Shown: positions 22,513-30,323 of the stretch, one piece after another
Layout of the letters: every line of letters starts with the position of its first letter
How positions within the stretch are numbered: the first letter of the stretch is position 1
NCBI RefSeq assembly: GCF_025143365.1
Contig: NZ_JALXPE010000027.1
Span: forward strand, 1-54,104
From: Microbacterium sp. p3-SID336
Lineage (GTDB): Bacteria; Actinomycetota; Actinomycetes; Actinomycetales; Microbacteriaceae
Length of the DNA: 54,104 nucleotides
Direction of reading: 5' to 3'
Notes under the pieces: model-generated
Database searches by the model: none
What the model was told of the DNA's origin: nothing
What the model saw: the letters and a program-made list of their open reading frames with translations, nothing else
Made by a program: the position numbers and the translations under genes

Positions 22513-22552
22513 GGAGAAGACCCCTGTTGCCTACGCTACGGGGGTCTTCTCC
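22513..22552. terminator. Shared terminator of convergent recombinases
   Basis: 12-bp stem GGAGAAGACCCC / GGGGTCTTCTCC with a 16-base loop, followed by TTTT on the plus strand. It overlaps the last codons of the minus-strand integrase. Confidence 0.8.
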
Positions 22553-24105
22553 TTTTCCGCCTGAGCCTTCTTGATTGCCGCAAGGTCGGTTTCCGCTCGC
22601 GTCTTCGGCTCACGTCCGGTGGAGTTCAGGATCGCCTTCATATCTGCGACAGCACGCTCAGAGGCAGTCATGTCGATCTCATTGCCCTTGGGGTCTTGCC
22701 CCATGAGCAGCAGCTTGGTGAGAGCGTTGCTGCTACCCACCACTTCGAACATGTCGTCGGCTTCTCCGTCTGCTTCCACCCGGAGAGTCGGAGCATCAGC
22801 GGAGAACATCGCTGCCACTTCGGTAAGAGCTTCTGCCGTATCAGCGGCATTGAAATGCATGTAAAAAAATGTCATCAACGTAGTGGAGTGACCGAGGATG
22901 GAACGAGCTATGGCGGGGCTAACTCGTGCCGTGCCCAACGCTGTAGCGGTCATGTGGCGCATGTCATGCCCACGGTGGTGAGGCAGGTTGAGACGAGTGA
23001 GCAGCCGCGTCCACGCGTACCTGTCCTTCTGAGGTCGGATCGCGGTGCCGTCCTCCTTCACGAAGAACAGATTCTCCAACCCCTCATCAGGCTCCCACGT
23101 GCCGTTCTTCTTGCCCTCTCGCTTCCACTTGTCCCGCTGCTTCTTCCACAACAGAAGGTGATGGGTGACTTCATCGGGCAGGGTGATGATGCGCTTACCT
23201 GAGCGGGTCTTGGTCTTCTTCTTGATGAAGAACTTCCCGGTTTCCCGGTTCCGGTCAAGCTGCCTGTTGATGATTAGTTCGGTCGGGTGGGACGGGTCTT
23301 CCAAGTGGCGGAAGGATGAGTCCTCCACCCCAAGCCGTTCGCTTGCCCGGAGACCCATGAACGAGAGAATCCACATCCCGAGTTCAGGGGTGTCGTAGAG
23401 CGACTTGTAGATCTGAGCAGGGATGTAGTGGTGCTCAATGATTGCTGCTTCTGCCGCGTCACTCATCTTGGCTTGCTTGGGTCGGGTGACACCAAGCAGC
23501 GGGTTGTGAGTCAGGAGGTCATCGAAGACCGCGTATTCAAGCATCTGATTCAGCAGGGAGTAGATGGTTCGCCTGAGAGACAGTCCGTTCCGAGGCTCAT
23601 CGGTCTTGACGATCTCCCCGTTCTCATCCACTCGCGTCTTCTTCTCAATGACGAGGGTTGTCCATATGAACGTGTTGAGCATCTTCTTGGTGAGGGCGCT
23701 GATGCGCTTCGTCCCAAGGTGCGGCTCAATGTGGACGCGGAACCGGGTGTTGTACTCGCCTACTGTTGCCTGATCGAGCTTGTCCTTGTTGGATGCTTCC
23801 TGCCGGTGAACAAGCCACTTGTCGTATAGCTCTGAGACGGTGATGCTCTGCTGATACCGCTGAGGCACGAGGTTGTCGTTGTAAGGGTCAGCCACCATCA
23901 GGGCACGGAAGTCCATGACCTTCTCTTCAAGGCGCTGCTCAGCGAGAGCTTTCGTGGGTGCCGTGCCGGTGAGACGCTTCTTGATGCGCTCAAAGCCGAT
24001 GACCGCACCTGTCGCCTCATCCTGAACGGGACGCTTGACGGTGAACACCCTGACGGCTTGCCACGACGGGACACCGTTGATGGTGCGTCTGTTCGCCTGT
24101 GCCAT
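22531..24105 (-). CDS. Tyrosine integrase next to tRNA-Ser
   Basis: 524 residues, ATG at 24105. An AP2-like/Arm-binding N-terminus (residues about 10-80) and a SAM-like core-binding domain (about 90-200) precede the catalytic domain: Arg253 (MGLRASE), His380-x2-Arg383 (HDMRH), GHST and Tyr415 (FFYMHF). About 100 extra C-terminal residues are charged and helical. The gene's 5' end is 145 bases from the 3' end of tRNA-Ser(CGA). Known: AICE and phage integrases commonly lie beside the tRNA they target. Inferred: this is the integrase of the whole element. No separate excisionase gene was identified. Confidence 0.9.
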   Translation of the reverse strand: MAQANRRTINGVPSWQAVRVFTVKRPVQDEATGAVIGFERIKKRLTGTAPTKALAEQRLEEKVMDFRALMVADPYNDNLVPQRYQQSITVSELYDKWLVHRQEASNKDKLDQATVGEYNTRFRVHIEPHLGTKRISALTKKMLNTFIWTTLVIEKKTRVDENGEIVKTDEPRNGLSLRRTIYSLLNQMLEYAVFDDLLTHNPLLGVTRPKQAKMSDAAEAAIIEHHYIPAQIYKSLYDTPELGMWILSFMGLRASERLGVEDSSFRHLEDPSHPTELIINRQLDRNRETGKFFIKKKTKTRSGKRIITLPDEVTHHLLLWKKQRDKWKREGKKNGTWEPDEGLENLFFVKEDGTAIRPQKDRYAWTRLLTRLNLPHHRGHDMRHMTATALGTARVSPAIARSILGHSTTLMTFFYMHFNAADTAEALTEVAAMFSADAPTLRVEADGEADDMFEVVGSSNALTKLLLMGQDPKGNEIDMTASERAVADMKAILNSTGREPKTRAETDLAAIKKAQAEKEKTPVA

Positions 24106-24204
24106 GCCCCGTACCCTATCTCAGGGTCGCGGATTCATTAACACCCATATTGACACCGGGGCGGCGTTTTTCAACCCGTCCGACAGGTGCCCGAGTAAGA
24201 GAAA

Positions 24205-24243
24205 ACCCCCGGTCAGAGTGGATTTCTCCATCTAACCGGGGGT
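24205..24243 (-). terminator. Terminator downstream of tRNA-Ser
   Basis: 9-bp stem ACCCCCGGT (24205-24213) / ACCGGGGGT (24235-24243), with a small TGGA/TCCA hairpin in the loop. On the minus strand it ends in GGGGGTTTTC, so it terminates the tRNA transcript. Confidence 0.8.
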
Positions 24244-24249
24244 CTAACG

Positions 24250-24337
24250 CGGTGACGGTGGGATTTGAACCCACGGTAGGGGGTTACCCTACACAACTTT
24301 TCGAGAGTTGCACCTTCGGCCGCTCGGACACGTCACC
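24250..24337 (-). tRNA. tRNA-Ser (anticodon CGA)
   Basis: 88 bases on the minus strand. The acceptor stem GGTGACG pairs with CGTCACC and the discriminator is G, as expected for serine. The anticodon stem CAACT/AGTTG encloses the loop CTCGAAA, giving CGA. A long variable arm (GTAGGGTAACCCCCTAC region) and the T-loop GGTTCAAATCC are present. CCA is not encoded. It is the integration site; its 3' part should be the attachment core. The 5' side continues into high-GC chromosome. Confidence 0.95.
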
Positions 24338-24382
24338 GCGGATCAGTTTACGACACACGGGGCGGCCGCGCGAATCGGGCGC

Positions 24383-25429
24383 TCACCAGGCGGCGGCGAC
24401 CTCGGCGTGCGTGCGCAGGATCCCCTCGGTGCTGCCGGCCGGTGCGCGCCCGATGCCGCACTCGGTCGCGACGCCGAAGGCCTGCACGTACGGGGTGGCG
24501 GCGGCGATGCGGCGCTGCGCTCCTTCCGCGCCGTCCTCGCGGTGCACGAGACCGAGATACAGCTCGTCCACCGGAGACAGGTCGGCGAGCGGCGCGAAGT
24601 AGGCCTCGTCGTCGTGGGCGATCGGCACGGGCAGGTGCAGCCACGTCAGCGACCGGGAGGCGGCGGCGGCCACGGCGTTCGCGTAGCGCACGAGGTTCCC
24701 CGCGTCGGACGGCTCGAAGAAGTGCTTCTCCCCCGCGTCTCCGTAGCAGAGGTGCACGCCGACCTCGACGTCGACCGGCACCGCGTCGACGAGGGCGGCG
24801 AGCCGCGCCACGAGGCCGTCGAAGGGGTCGCCGGGCCACCAGGCCTCCATCACGGCGCCGTACCCGGAGGCGCGTTCGATGATTCCCATCTCGCTCGCGA
24901 CGTCCCACTGCACGGCGAGGTCCTCGTGCGGGATCGCCGCGAGGATCTCGTCGAGCTCGCGGAGGACCGCGGCGGTGTACACCGGCTCGATGGCGGCACG
25001 GTCGTCGCCGCGGAAGAACGACGAGATCACCGCGAGCGGCGTGGGCAGCGACACCTGGAAGCGCGTGCCCGGAGCGACGACGCCCTCCGCGCGCAGACGG
25101 GCGAAGAGGGCGTACGACTCGATGGCGGCAGCGGCGTAGCCCAGCGGGGGCAGCACGATGGCGGCCGCGTCGACGCCCTCGGCGATCCGCAGTCCGCGCG
25201 CGTCGATGCCGGCGGGGAACGGGATCGGCTCGTCGCCGATACGCTCGATCCCGTCGGCCTGCCCGATCACGTCGGGCTGGAACATGATCCAGTGGAACCG
25301 CTTCCCGACTTCCCCGTCGGGGATGCGGCGCAGCCGGTCGCCGAGCAGCCCCGCGGCCGTGCGGATGGTGGTCTCGGCGTCGTCGTAGTTCACACTGCCC
25401 ACGAGAAGGGCACCCTGGGGCTGCGTCAT
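24383..25429 (-). CDS. MetE/UROD-superfamily-like hypothetical protein
   Basis: 348 residues from the ATG at 25429 (MTQPQGALLVGSVNY). It looks like a TIM barrel of the uroporphyrinogen decarboxylase / cobalamin-independent methionine synthase superfamily. Segments such as FQVSLPTPLAVISSF, VQWDVASE and VGVHLCYGD-x-GEKH occupy places expected for substrate or zinc residues. It is shorter than MetE, so it is probably not methionine synthase itself. First chromosomal gene beyond the tRNA; it diverges from the gene at 25573. Confidence 0.6.
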   Translation of the reverse strand: MTQPQGALLVGSVNYDDAETTIRTAAGLLGDRLRRIPDGEVGKRFHWIMFQPDVIGQADGIERIGDEPIPFPAGIDARGLRIAEGVDAAAIVLPPLGYAAAAIESYALFARLRAEGVVAPGTRFQVSLPTPLAVISSFFRGDDRAAIEPVYTAAVLRELDEILAAIPHEDLAVQWDVASEMGIIERASGYGAVMEAWWPGDPFDGLVARLAALVDAVPVDVEVGVHLCYGDAGEKHFFEPSDAGNLVRYANAVAAAASRSLTWLHLPVPIAHDDEAYFAPLADLSPVDELYLGLVHREDGAEGAQRRIAAATPYVQAFGVATECGIGRAPAGSTEGILRTHAEVAAAW

Positions 25430-25512
25430 GCCCCCAGAATATCGGCGCGAGCACCGGCCCAGGGGCCGGCTGTTTTGCACGGGCATCGGCGAGGCGGTGG
25501 TCGCGAACCCGG

Positions 25513-25526
25513 TTAGGATTGCCTAA
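25513..25526 (+). promoter_or_regulatory. Possible DtxR/IdeR-type iron box
   Basis: TTAGGATTGCCTAA is a perfect 5-4-5 inverted repeat (TTAGG / CCTAA), like the left two-thirds of the DtxR/IdeR consensus. It lies 47 bases before the start at 25573. The right third of the 19-base consensus is not conserved. Confidence 0.4.
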
Positions 25527-25572
25527 GAACCCGCCGCCTGAGGGGGCAGCACCGACGGGAAGGATGCGCAGC

Positions 25573-26349
25573 ATGGGATTCATCACCTCCGAGGCGCTCG
25601 CGAGCACCGGCTACGTCGTGCTCGACGACGACACCACCCCGATCGACCCCTCCGAGTGGCGCGACCTCGAGTACGTCGGCTGGCGCTCCTCCGGCGTCAC
25701 GCGCTTCGCCCCGCTCGCGAGCTACGCAGGAGCCGTCGACTGCAACGGGTTCTGGAACCACACCCCGCCGCGCACCGACAAGGACGGCGTGTGGATCGAC
25801 TCCCAGGTCGCAGTCGCACCCACGCTCCAGCGGCGCGCACTGGAGCCGGGCGCCGGTGTCGGGCGGTGCCGCGTGATCGAGCTGCAGCCCAACGAGTACG
25901 CCGATGCGATCTACAACCTGCACCAGGACGACAACAACCGCCTCAACGAGCCCGGCACGGGCTGGGTCGTCCGCGGCTACTACAACCTCACCGACGACGC
26001 CGACTCGATGCTGATCCTGCGCTCCGATCGGTTCGACCCCGCCACCGAGGTCCGCCTGCCGCTGCACGCCGGGTCGCGCATCATCCTCGACACCCAGCGC
26101 TTCTGGCACGCCGTCTGGCACCGCGGCACGGAACCCCGCTACGCGCTCATCACCTCGTGGACCAGCGGCCCCGAGCTCGACGCCTACATCGCCGCCCACC
26201 ACGGCGACCCGCATCCTCCCACCGTGCCGCTCGATCCGCGGCTCGTGGACGACGCACAGGTCGAACTCCATAGGCGCATCGAGGAGCGCCGCCGCGCGTT
26301 CGAGGCGCAGGGCATCGTGATGGAGCCGCCCGTCGACATGAGCGTCTGA
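25573..26349 (+). CDS. 2OG-Fe(II) oxygenase-like hypothetical protein
   Basis: 258 residues from the ATG at 25573, with GGGAAGGA upstream. It contains an H-x-D pair (YNLHQDDNNRL, about residues 115-125), a later WHAVWHRG histidine and an Arg in EPRYALITSW about 8-10 residues on. Order and spacing fit the double-stranded beta-helix iron site and 2-oxoglutarate Arg of non-haem dioxygenases. Substrate unknown. The possible iron box upstream would fit an iron-dependent enzyme. The molybdenum-cofactor genes follow after 38 bases. Confidence 0.5.
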   Translation: MGFITSEALASTGYVVLDDDTTPIDPSEWRDLEYVGWRSSGVTRFAPLASYAGAVDCNGFWNHTPPRTDKDGVWIDSQVAVAPTLQRRALEPGAGVGRCRVIELQPNEYADAIYNLHQDDNNRLNEPGTGWVVRGYYNLTDDADSMLILRSDRFDPATEVRLPLHAGSRIILDTQRFWHAVWHRGTEPRYALITSWTSGPELDAYIAAHHGDPHPPTVPLDPRLVDDAQVELHRRIEERRRAFEAQGIVMEPPVDMSV

Positions 26350-26387
26350 CCCTCGATGTCCCGGCAGTGCGACGCTACGCTCACCTC

Positions 26388-26864
26388 ATGACCACCGCAG
26401 CCGTCCTCACGGTGTCCGACCGCTCCGCCGCCGGCACCCGGACCGACACCGCCGGACCGATCGCTGTCGCCGCCCTCCGCGATGCGGGCTTCGAGTGCGC
26501 CGACGCGGTCATCGTGCCGGACGGCGCCGATTCGGTCGAACACGCCCTGCGCGCGCTGCTGTCCCGCGGCGCACGGCTGGTGGTCACCACCGGCGGCACC
26601 GGAGTCGCTCCCCGTGACGCGACACCCGATGGCACGGCACGTGTGCTCAACCACGAGCTGCCCGGCATCGCGGAGGAGCTGCGTCGCCGGGGCGCCGCCA
26701 CCGTTCCCACGGCTCTGCTCGGCCGCGGACTCGCGGGGGTCGCCGGCGGCGCACTGGTCGTGAACCTGCCCGGATCCGTCGGCGCGGTCGAAGACGGCAT
26801 GCCGGTGATCCTGTCCGTCGCGCAGCACGTGATCGCCCAGCTCGACGGCGGAGACCACGCATGA
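26388..26864 (+). CDS. mog: Molybdopterin adenylyltransferase (MogA/MoaB family)
   Basis: 158 residues, ATG at 26388. It has the family signatures VLTVSDRSAAG at the N-terminus, VTTGGTGVAPRDATPD at about residues 67-82 and a later LPGSVGAVED. Known: the enzyme adenylates molybdopterin before molybdenum insertion by MoeA. The stop overlaps the moaE start as ATGA, so the two are coupled. MoaB and MogA cannot be told apart reliably from sequence here. Confidence 0.9.
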   Translation: MTTAAVLTVSDRSAAGTRTDTAGPIAVAALRDAGFECADAVIVPDGADSVEHALRALLSRGARLVVTTGGTGVAPRDATPDGTARVLNHELPGIAEELRRRGAATVPTALLGRGLAGVAGGALVVNLPGSVGAVEDGMPVILSVAQHVIAQLDGGDHA

Positions 26865-27295
26865 CCGTCGCTCTCGCCGCGATCACCGAGGGCGAGCTGT
26901 CGCTCGACGCCCACGTCGCCGCCGTGGAGGATGCGACCGCCGGCGCCGTCACCACGTTCCTCGGCCGGGTGCGCGACCACGACCCGGACGCGAGCGGCAC
27001 GGTGGTGGCCCTGGAGTACACCGCGCATCCGGATGCCGAGCGCATCCTGCAGACCATCGCGGCGCACGCGGTGTCGACCGGGGAGAGCGGTGAGGCGATC
27101 GTGGCGGTGAGCCATCGGATCGGCCGCCTCCCGGTGGGTGCCGCCGCCGTCGTGATCGCGGTGGCCGCGGCGCACCGCGACGAGGCGTTCGCCGTGTGCC
27201 GCGAGACCATCGAGGCCATCAAGCGCGATCTCCCGGTGTGGAAGCGTCAGGTCGAGGCCGACGGCACGACGGTCTGGAAGGGCATCGGCGGCTGA
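26861..27295 (+). CDS. moaE: Molybdopterin synthase catalytic subunit MoaE
   Basis: 144 residues. FLGRVRDHDPDASGTVVALEYTAHP and the C-terminal block HRIGRLPVG...AIKRDLPVWKRQ contain the conserved Arg, His and active-site Lys region of MoaE. It forms the MoaD2-MoaE2 synthase that converts precursor Z to molybdopterin. It starts within the upstream stop codon (ATGA) and faces moaD, on the opposite strand, across a block of 35-base repeats. Confidence 0.93.
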   Translation: MTVALAAITEGELSLDAHVAAVEDATAGAVTTFLGRVRDHDPDASGTVVALEYTAHPDAERILQTIAAHAVSTGESGEAIVAVSHRIGRLPVGAAAVVIAVAAAHRDEAFAVCRETIEAIKRDLPVWKRQVEADGTTVWKGIGG

Positions 27296-27313
27296 GCTGC
27301 GCGTCACCCTCCC

Positions 27314-27532
27314 GCGAACGGCGGCTGAGGGCTGATGCTCACCCTCCGGCGAACGGCGGGAGGGGACCGCGCGCTCCCTCCGGCGAACGGCAGCTGAGGA
27401 CCGAGCGCGCCCCTCCGGCGAACGGCGGGAGGGGACCGCGCGCGCTCCCTCCGGCGAACGGCGACTGAGGGCCGAGCACGCCCCTCCGGCGAACGGCGAC
27501 TGAGTGCCGAGCGTCACCCGCCGGCGAACGGC
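27314..27532. repeat. Seven 35-bp tandem repeats derived from the moaD 3' end
   Basis: GCGAACGGC occurs at 27314, 27349, 27383, 27418, 27454, 27489 and 27524, at a spacing of 34-36 bases. The last copy lies within moaD and encodes its essential C-terminal PPFAGG; the other six are downstream copies beyond its stop, some still reading PPFAGG on the minus strand. No gene is present in the rest of this interval. Confidence 0.85.
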
Positions 27533-27747
27533 GGGAGCACGTCGACCGTCTCCACCCCGGCCAACGCGAACCCGTCGTCGACTCGACGCCCGTCCACCAG
27601 CAGCGCGCAGCGGTCGAGGATCCCGGCAAGGCCCGGATGGTCCGCCGTCAGGCGTGCCCGCAGGTCACCCAGCGTCGACGCCTCGAGAGCCTCGGCCTCG
27701 ACGCCCGCCGCATCCTGGGCGGCGGCGAAGTAGCGCACCGTGGTCAT
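27514..27747 (-). CDS. moaD: Molybdopterin synthase sulfur carrier MoaD
   Basis: 77 residues. Ubiquitin-like beta-grasp sequence (MTTVRYFAAAQDAAG) ending in the obligatory Gly-Gly (VDVLPPFAGG). The C-terminal glycine is adenylated and thiocarboxylated by the MoeB/MoeZ-type enzyme, here probably the fusion at 30320. Its start overlaps the stop of the upstream DUF6457-like gene (ATGA). It is the last gene of the minus-strand moe/moa operon. Confidence 0.93.
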   Translation of the reverse strand: MTTVRYFAAAQDAAGVEAEALEASTLGDLRARLTADHPGLAGILDRCALLVDGRRVDDGFALAGVETVDVLPPFAGG

Positions 27748-28019
27748 GCCGACTCCTGCCCGCGGTGGGCTGCGGCGAGCGCGACGATCTCGGCCACGGT
27801 CGCCCGCACCTGCTCCGGTGTCCCTCCCCCACGCCCGGCGACCAGCCCGGCCACGAACGCACTGAGGGGTGCCGCAGGTCGCGCGACCCCGGTCGCCACA
27901 TCCCGCGCGAGGTCGAGGATCAACGCGATCGGCACGTCGTCCGGGCCGAGCGCGAAGCGCTCACGGAGTTCGCCCGCCCAGGCGTCGAGGGCCTCCGGGG
28001 GCAGTGTGCGATCGGTCAT
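27744..28019 (-). CDS. DUF6457-like molybdopterin-associated protein
   Basis: 91 residues, ATG at 28019 overlapping the upstream mobA stop (ATGA). The sequence LDAWAGELRERFAL...ILDLARDVATGVARPAAPLSAFVAGLVAGRGG matches, from memory, the small domain found beside or fused to MobA in actinobacteria. All helical and soluble. Its biochemical role is not established; the tight coupling supports a part in cofactor maturation. Confidence 0.7.
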   Translation of the reverse strand: MTDRTLPPEALDAWAGELRERFALGPDDVPIALILDLARDVATGVARPAAPLSAFVAGLVAGRGGGTPEQVRATVAEIVALAAAHRGQESA

Positions 28020-28630
28020 GGCGTGTCCTCCTTCTGCTGCTGCTCGCGAGCGCGAGCGAGATCGGCCGGGGTGTCGATGTCGTCGCAGAGCCCATCCTCG
28101 TCGGGCAGCCACGTGATCGCGAGCCCTTCGAACAGCTCGCGCGCCGCGACGCTCTGCACGGTCCCGAGGGCGGCGCGCGCCCGCTCCATTGCCGCGGTGC
28201 GGTAGAGCCCCGCGAGCCACTGCGGGTGCCCGCCCGCTGTGAACACGAAGCCCTCCGCGTCCGCCAGCGCTCCGGCCTCCGCCGCCTCCGCTCTGGCCGC
28301 GGACAACCGTGCGACGAGCGCGGCCGGATGCACCAGGTCGCCCGCGAGCACGAAGGCCCACGGGGCGTCCAGCGCGGGAAGGGCAGCCGCGATGCCCGCG
28401 ACGGGGCCCCCGTGCGGCGGTTCCTCGCGGGTCCACGCCACGCGCTCGTCGTCCTCGATGCGCGGTCCGACCGCCACCAGCGGCGCGACACCCGCCCCGG
28501 CGAGGGCGCCGACCGTGCGCACGAACAGGCTGCGGCCGCCGAGCAGGAGTCGCGGCTTCACGACGCCGCCCATCCGGCTGCCGCGTCCGCCCACGAGCAC
28601 GACGGCGGCGGTGCGCAGATCGTCCGTCAC
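28016..28630 (-). CDS. mobA: Molybdenum cofactor guanylyltransferase (MobA-like)
   Basis: 204 residues from a GTG at 28630 overlapping the moaC stop (GTGA); a longer start lacks support. The nucleotidyltransferase signature VVLVGGRGSRMGGVVKPRLLLGG is near the N-terminus (GGRGSRMG, then Lys). LAGDLVHPA is the metal-binding DxD-like strand and DIDTPADL is near the end. It transfers GMP to Moco, giving the bis-MGD form needed by NarG. Leu-Val replaces the more usual LAGG opening (LVGG), as in other divergent MobA proteins. Confidence 0.85.
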   Translation of the reverse strand: MTDDLRTAAVVLVGGRGSRMGGVVKPRLLLGGRSLFVRTVGALAGAGVAPLVAVGPRIEDDERVAWTREEPPHGGPVAGIAAALPALDAPWAFVLAGDLVHPAALVARLSAARAEAAEAGALADAEGFVFTAGGHPQWLAGLYRTAAMERARAALGTVQSVAARELFEGLAITWLPDEDGLCDDIDTPADLARAREQQQKEDTP

Positions 28631-29100
28631 TCCCCCGGCCTCCGCCACGATCCGCTACGACCGCCCTCCTTGGCGACGATGCGCACCTGCTCGATCGACG
28701 CCGACCGGTCGACGCCCTTGATCATGTCGACCACGGCGAGCGCCGCGACAGACACGGCCGTGAGCGCCTCCATCTCGACGCCGGTGCGGTCGGCCGTGCG
28801 CACGGTCGCCGTGATGCGCACCCCGTCGTCGTCGATGTCCAGATCGACCACGGCGCCATGGACCCCGATCACGTGCGCGAGCGGCAGCAGCTCCGGCGTG
28901 CGCTTGGCCGCCTGGATGCCCGCGATCCGGGCGACCGCGAGCACATCCCCCTTCGGCACCGCGCCGTCGCGGAGCAGCGCGATCGTCGCAGGGGCGCAGC
29001 GCACGAGCCCCGCGGCCGTCGCCGCCCTGACGGTGGGCTGCTTGTCGGTCACGTCGACCATGCGGGCATTCCCGGCCGAGTCCAGGTGGGTGAAGGTCAT
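28627..29100 (-). CDS. moaC: Cyclic pyranopterin monophosphate synthase MoaC
   Basis: 157 residues from the ATG at 29100, overlapping the moeA stop. It has the family blocks MVDVTDKQPTVRAA, ARIAGIQAAKRTPELLPLAHV (catalytic Lys and His region), GVEMEALTAVSVAALAVVDMIK and a C-terminal KEGGRSG. It works after MoaA in the first step of Moco synthesis. Confidence 0.95.
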   Translation of the reverse strand: MTFTHLDSAGNARMVDVTDKQPTVRAATAAGLVRCAPATIALLRDGAVPKGDVLAVARIAGIQAAKRTPELLPLAHVIGVHGAVVDLDIDDDGVRITATVRTADRTGVEMEALTAVSVAALAVVDMIKGVDRSASIEQVRIVAKEGGRSGSWRRPGE

Positions 29101-30323
29101 GTCAGCTCCATCACGTCGATCAGGTCCCCCGCCGCGACCTCGACGGTCTCCGCGGGGACGATGGCATAGGCGGTCGCGGCGGCGAGGCCGACCGCGAGGT
29201 GCGAGCCCGAACCGCCGCGGGCGGCCGGCAGCACCACGCCGCCCTCGGCGAGCACGGCCGGAAGGTACTGGCGCCGACCGGGAGGGGTGCGCCACGAGGC
29301 CCCGGCGGGCAGACGACGGAGCGGGCGATGGAGGTCCCTGCGTCCCTGCAGCCTCCGCAGCGCCGGCCGCACGAACACCTCGAACGACACGGCCGCGCTC
29401 ACCGGGTTGCCCGGCAGTCCGAACAGCAGGGTGCCGCGGTCGGTCACCCCGAAGCCCTGCGGCTTCCCCGGCTGCATGGCGATCCGTGCGAACTCCATCG
29501 TCCCGCCGAGGCTCTGCCGCACCGGCTCGTACGCCCCGGCGCTCACACCGCCGGAGAAGATCACGACGTCCACGCCGAGCTCCTCGGCCGCGGCGACCGC
29601 CGCACGTGGCTCGTCGCCCTCGTCGCCGAGCACGTCCCGCAGCACCACGTCCGCGCCCGCCTCTTCCGCGAGGGCAGCCAGCAGCAGCCCGTTCGACTCG
29701 GGGATCTGCCCGCGGCGCAGCGGCTGCCCCGGTGCGACCAGCTCCGCACCCGTGGAGAACACCGCCACGCGAGGGCGGGCGACCACCGGAGCCGTGTGGA
29801 TGCCGACGGAGGCCAGGGCGGCGAGCTGCCGCGCGCCCAGCACGCTCCCCGCGGGAAGGGCCATGGCACCCGCCGCGACGTCCTCGCCGGCTCGACGCAC
29901 GTGCGCCCCGGTGGCCCGCGGCGCCCGGAGGACCGTGATCTCGCCCAGCGAATCGGCCAGGCCGCCCGCCGTGTCCTCGAACGGCACCACGGTGTCGGCG
30001 GCACTCGGCAGCGGCGCTCCCGTCATGATGCGCGCCGCCGTGCCGGGCGGAAGCGCAGGGTCGTCGCCGCTGCCCGCCGGCACGTCCGCGACGACGCGCA
30101 GCCGTGCGGGCGCGAACTCGGTCGCGCTCGCCACGTCGCCGAAGCGCACCGCGAAGCCGTCCATGGCGGAGTTGTCGAACACGGGCACCGGGTTGCGCGC
30201 GAGCACGGGCTCCGCGAGGGTGAGGCCTCGGGCCGCGGCGAGCTCCGTCTGGATCGACGGGAGCACCGCGGCAGCCGCCAGCACTCGCGCGAGCTGCTCC
30301 TCGACCGTGCGGAGACCGCTCAT
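29097..30323 (-). CDS. moeA: Molybdopterin molybdenumtransferase MoeA
   Basis: 408 residues from the ATG at 30323, overlapping the stop of the upstream moeZ-like gene (ATGA). Motifs: PVFDNSAMDGFAVR (about residues 44-57), a PPGTAARIMTGAP block, SGGVSAGAYEPV with the catalytic Asp position changed in appearance (usually SGGxSxGxxD/E), KPQGFG and LPGNPVSAAVSFEVFV. It inserts molybdate into adenylated molybdopterin, the step after Mog. Confidence 0.95.
   Translation of the reverse strand: MSGLRTVEEQLARVLAAAAVLPSIQTELAAARGLTLAEPVLARNPVPVFDNSAMDGFAVRFGDVASATEFAPARLRVVADVPAGSGDDPALPPGTAARIMTGAPLPSAADTVVPFEDTAGGLADSLGEITVLRAPRATGAHVRRAGEDVAAGAMALPAGSVLGARQLAALASVGIHTAPVVARPRVAVFSTGAELVAPGQPLRRGQIPESNGLLLAALAEEAGADVVLRDVLGDEGDEPRAAVAAAEELGVDVVIFSGGVSAGAYEPVRQSLGGTMEFARIAMQPGKPQGFGVTDRGTLLFGLPGNPVSAAVSFEVFVRPALRRLQGRRDLHRPLRRLPAGASWRTPPGRRQYLPAVLAEGGVVLPAARGGSGSHLAVGLAAATAYAIVPAETVEVAAGDLIDVMELT

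Larger units (their letters stand above)
1..24250. mobile_element. AICE-like integrated element (left end outside window)
   Basis: Seen: the whole stretch is clearly lower in GC than the sequence right of 24340. It carries a tyrosine integrase next to the 3' end of a tRNA-Ser gene, an HUH rolling-circle initiator and a multi-pass FtsK/TraB-like pump. Known: Rep + FtsK-like pump + integrase in a tRNA 3' end defines actinomycete integrative and conjugative elements. Inferred: the right boundary is the tRNA 3' end near 24250; the other attachment copy must lie left of the window. Cargo includes a pilin-like protein, several exported proteins and a defence-type operon. An integrated plasmid or a filamentous-phage relative is a less likely reading. 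Confidence 0.8.

Noticed and set aside
24308..25516. 402-residue plus-strand frame opposite the MetE/UROD-like gene
   Set aside because: Composition is Arg/His/Gly-rich shadow sequence and it runs through the tRNA-Ser gene.
27314..27532. Repeat array as a CRISPR
   Set aside because: The 35-base spacing is made of near-identical whole units with no unique spacers, it overlaps the moaD 3' end and no cas genes are nearby.
27869..29938. 689-residue plus-strand frame across mobA, moaC and moeA
   Set aside because: Antisense shadow of three well-recognised genes; low-complexity Arg/Pro/Ala product.
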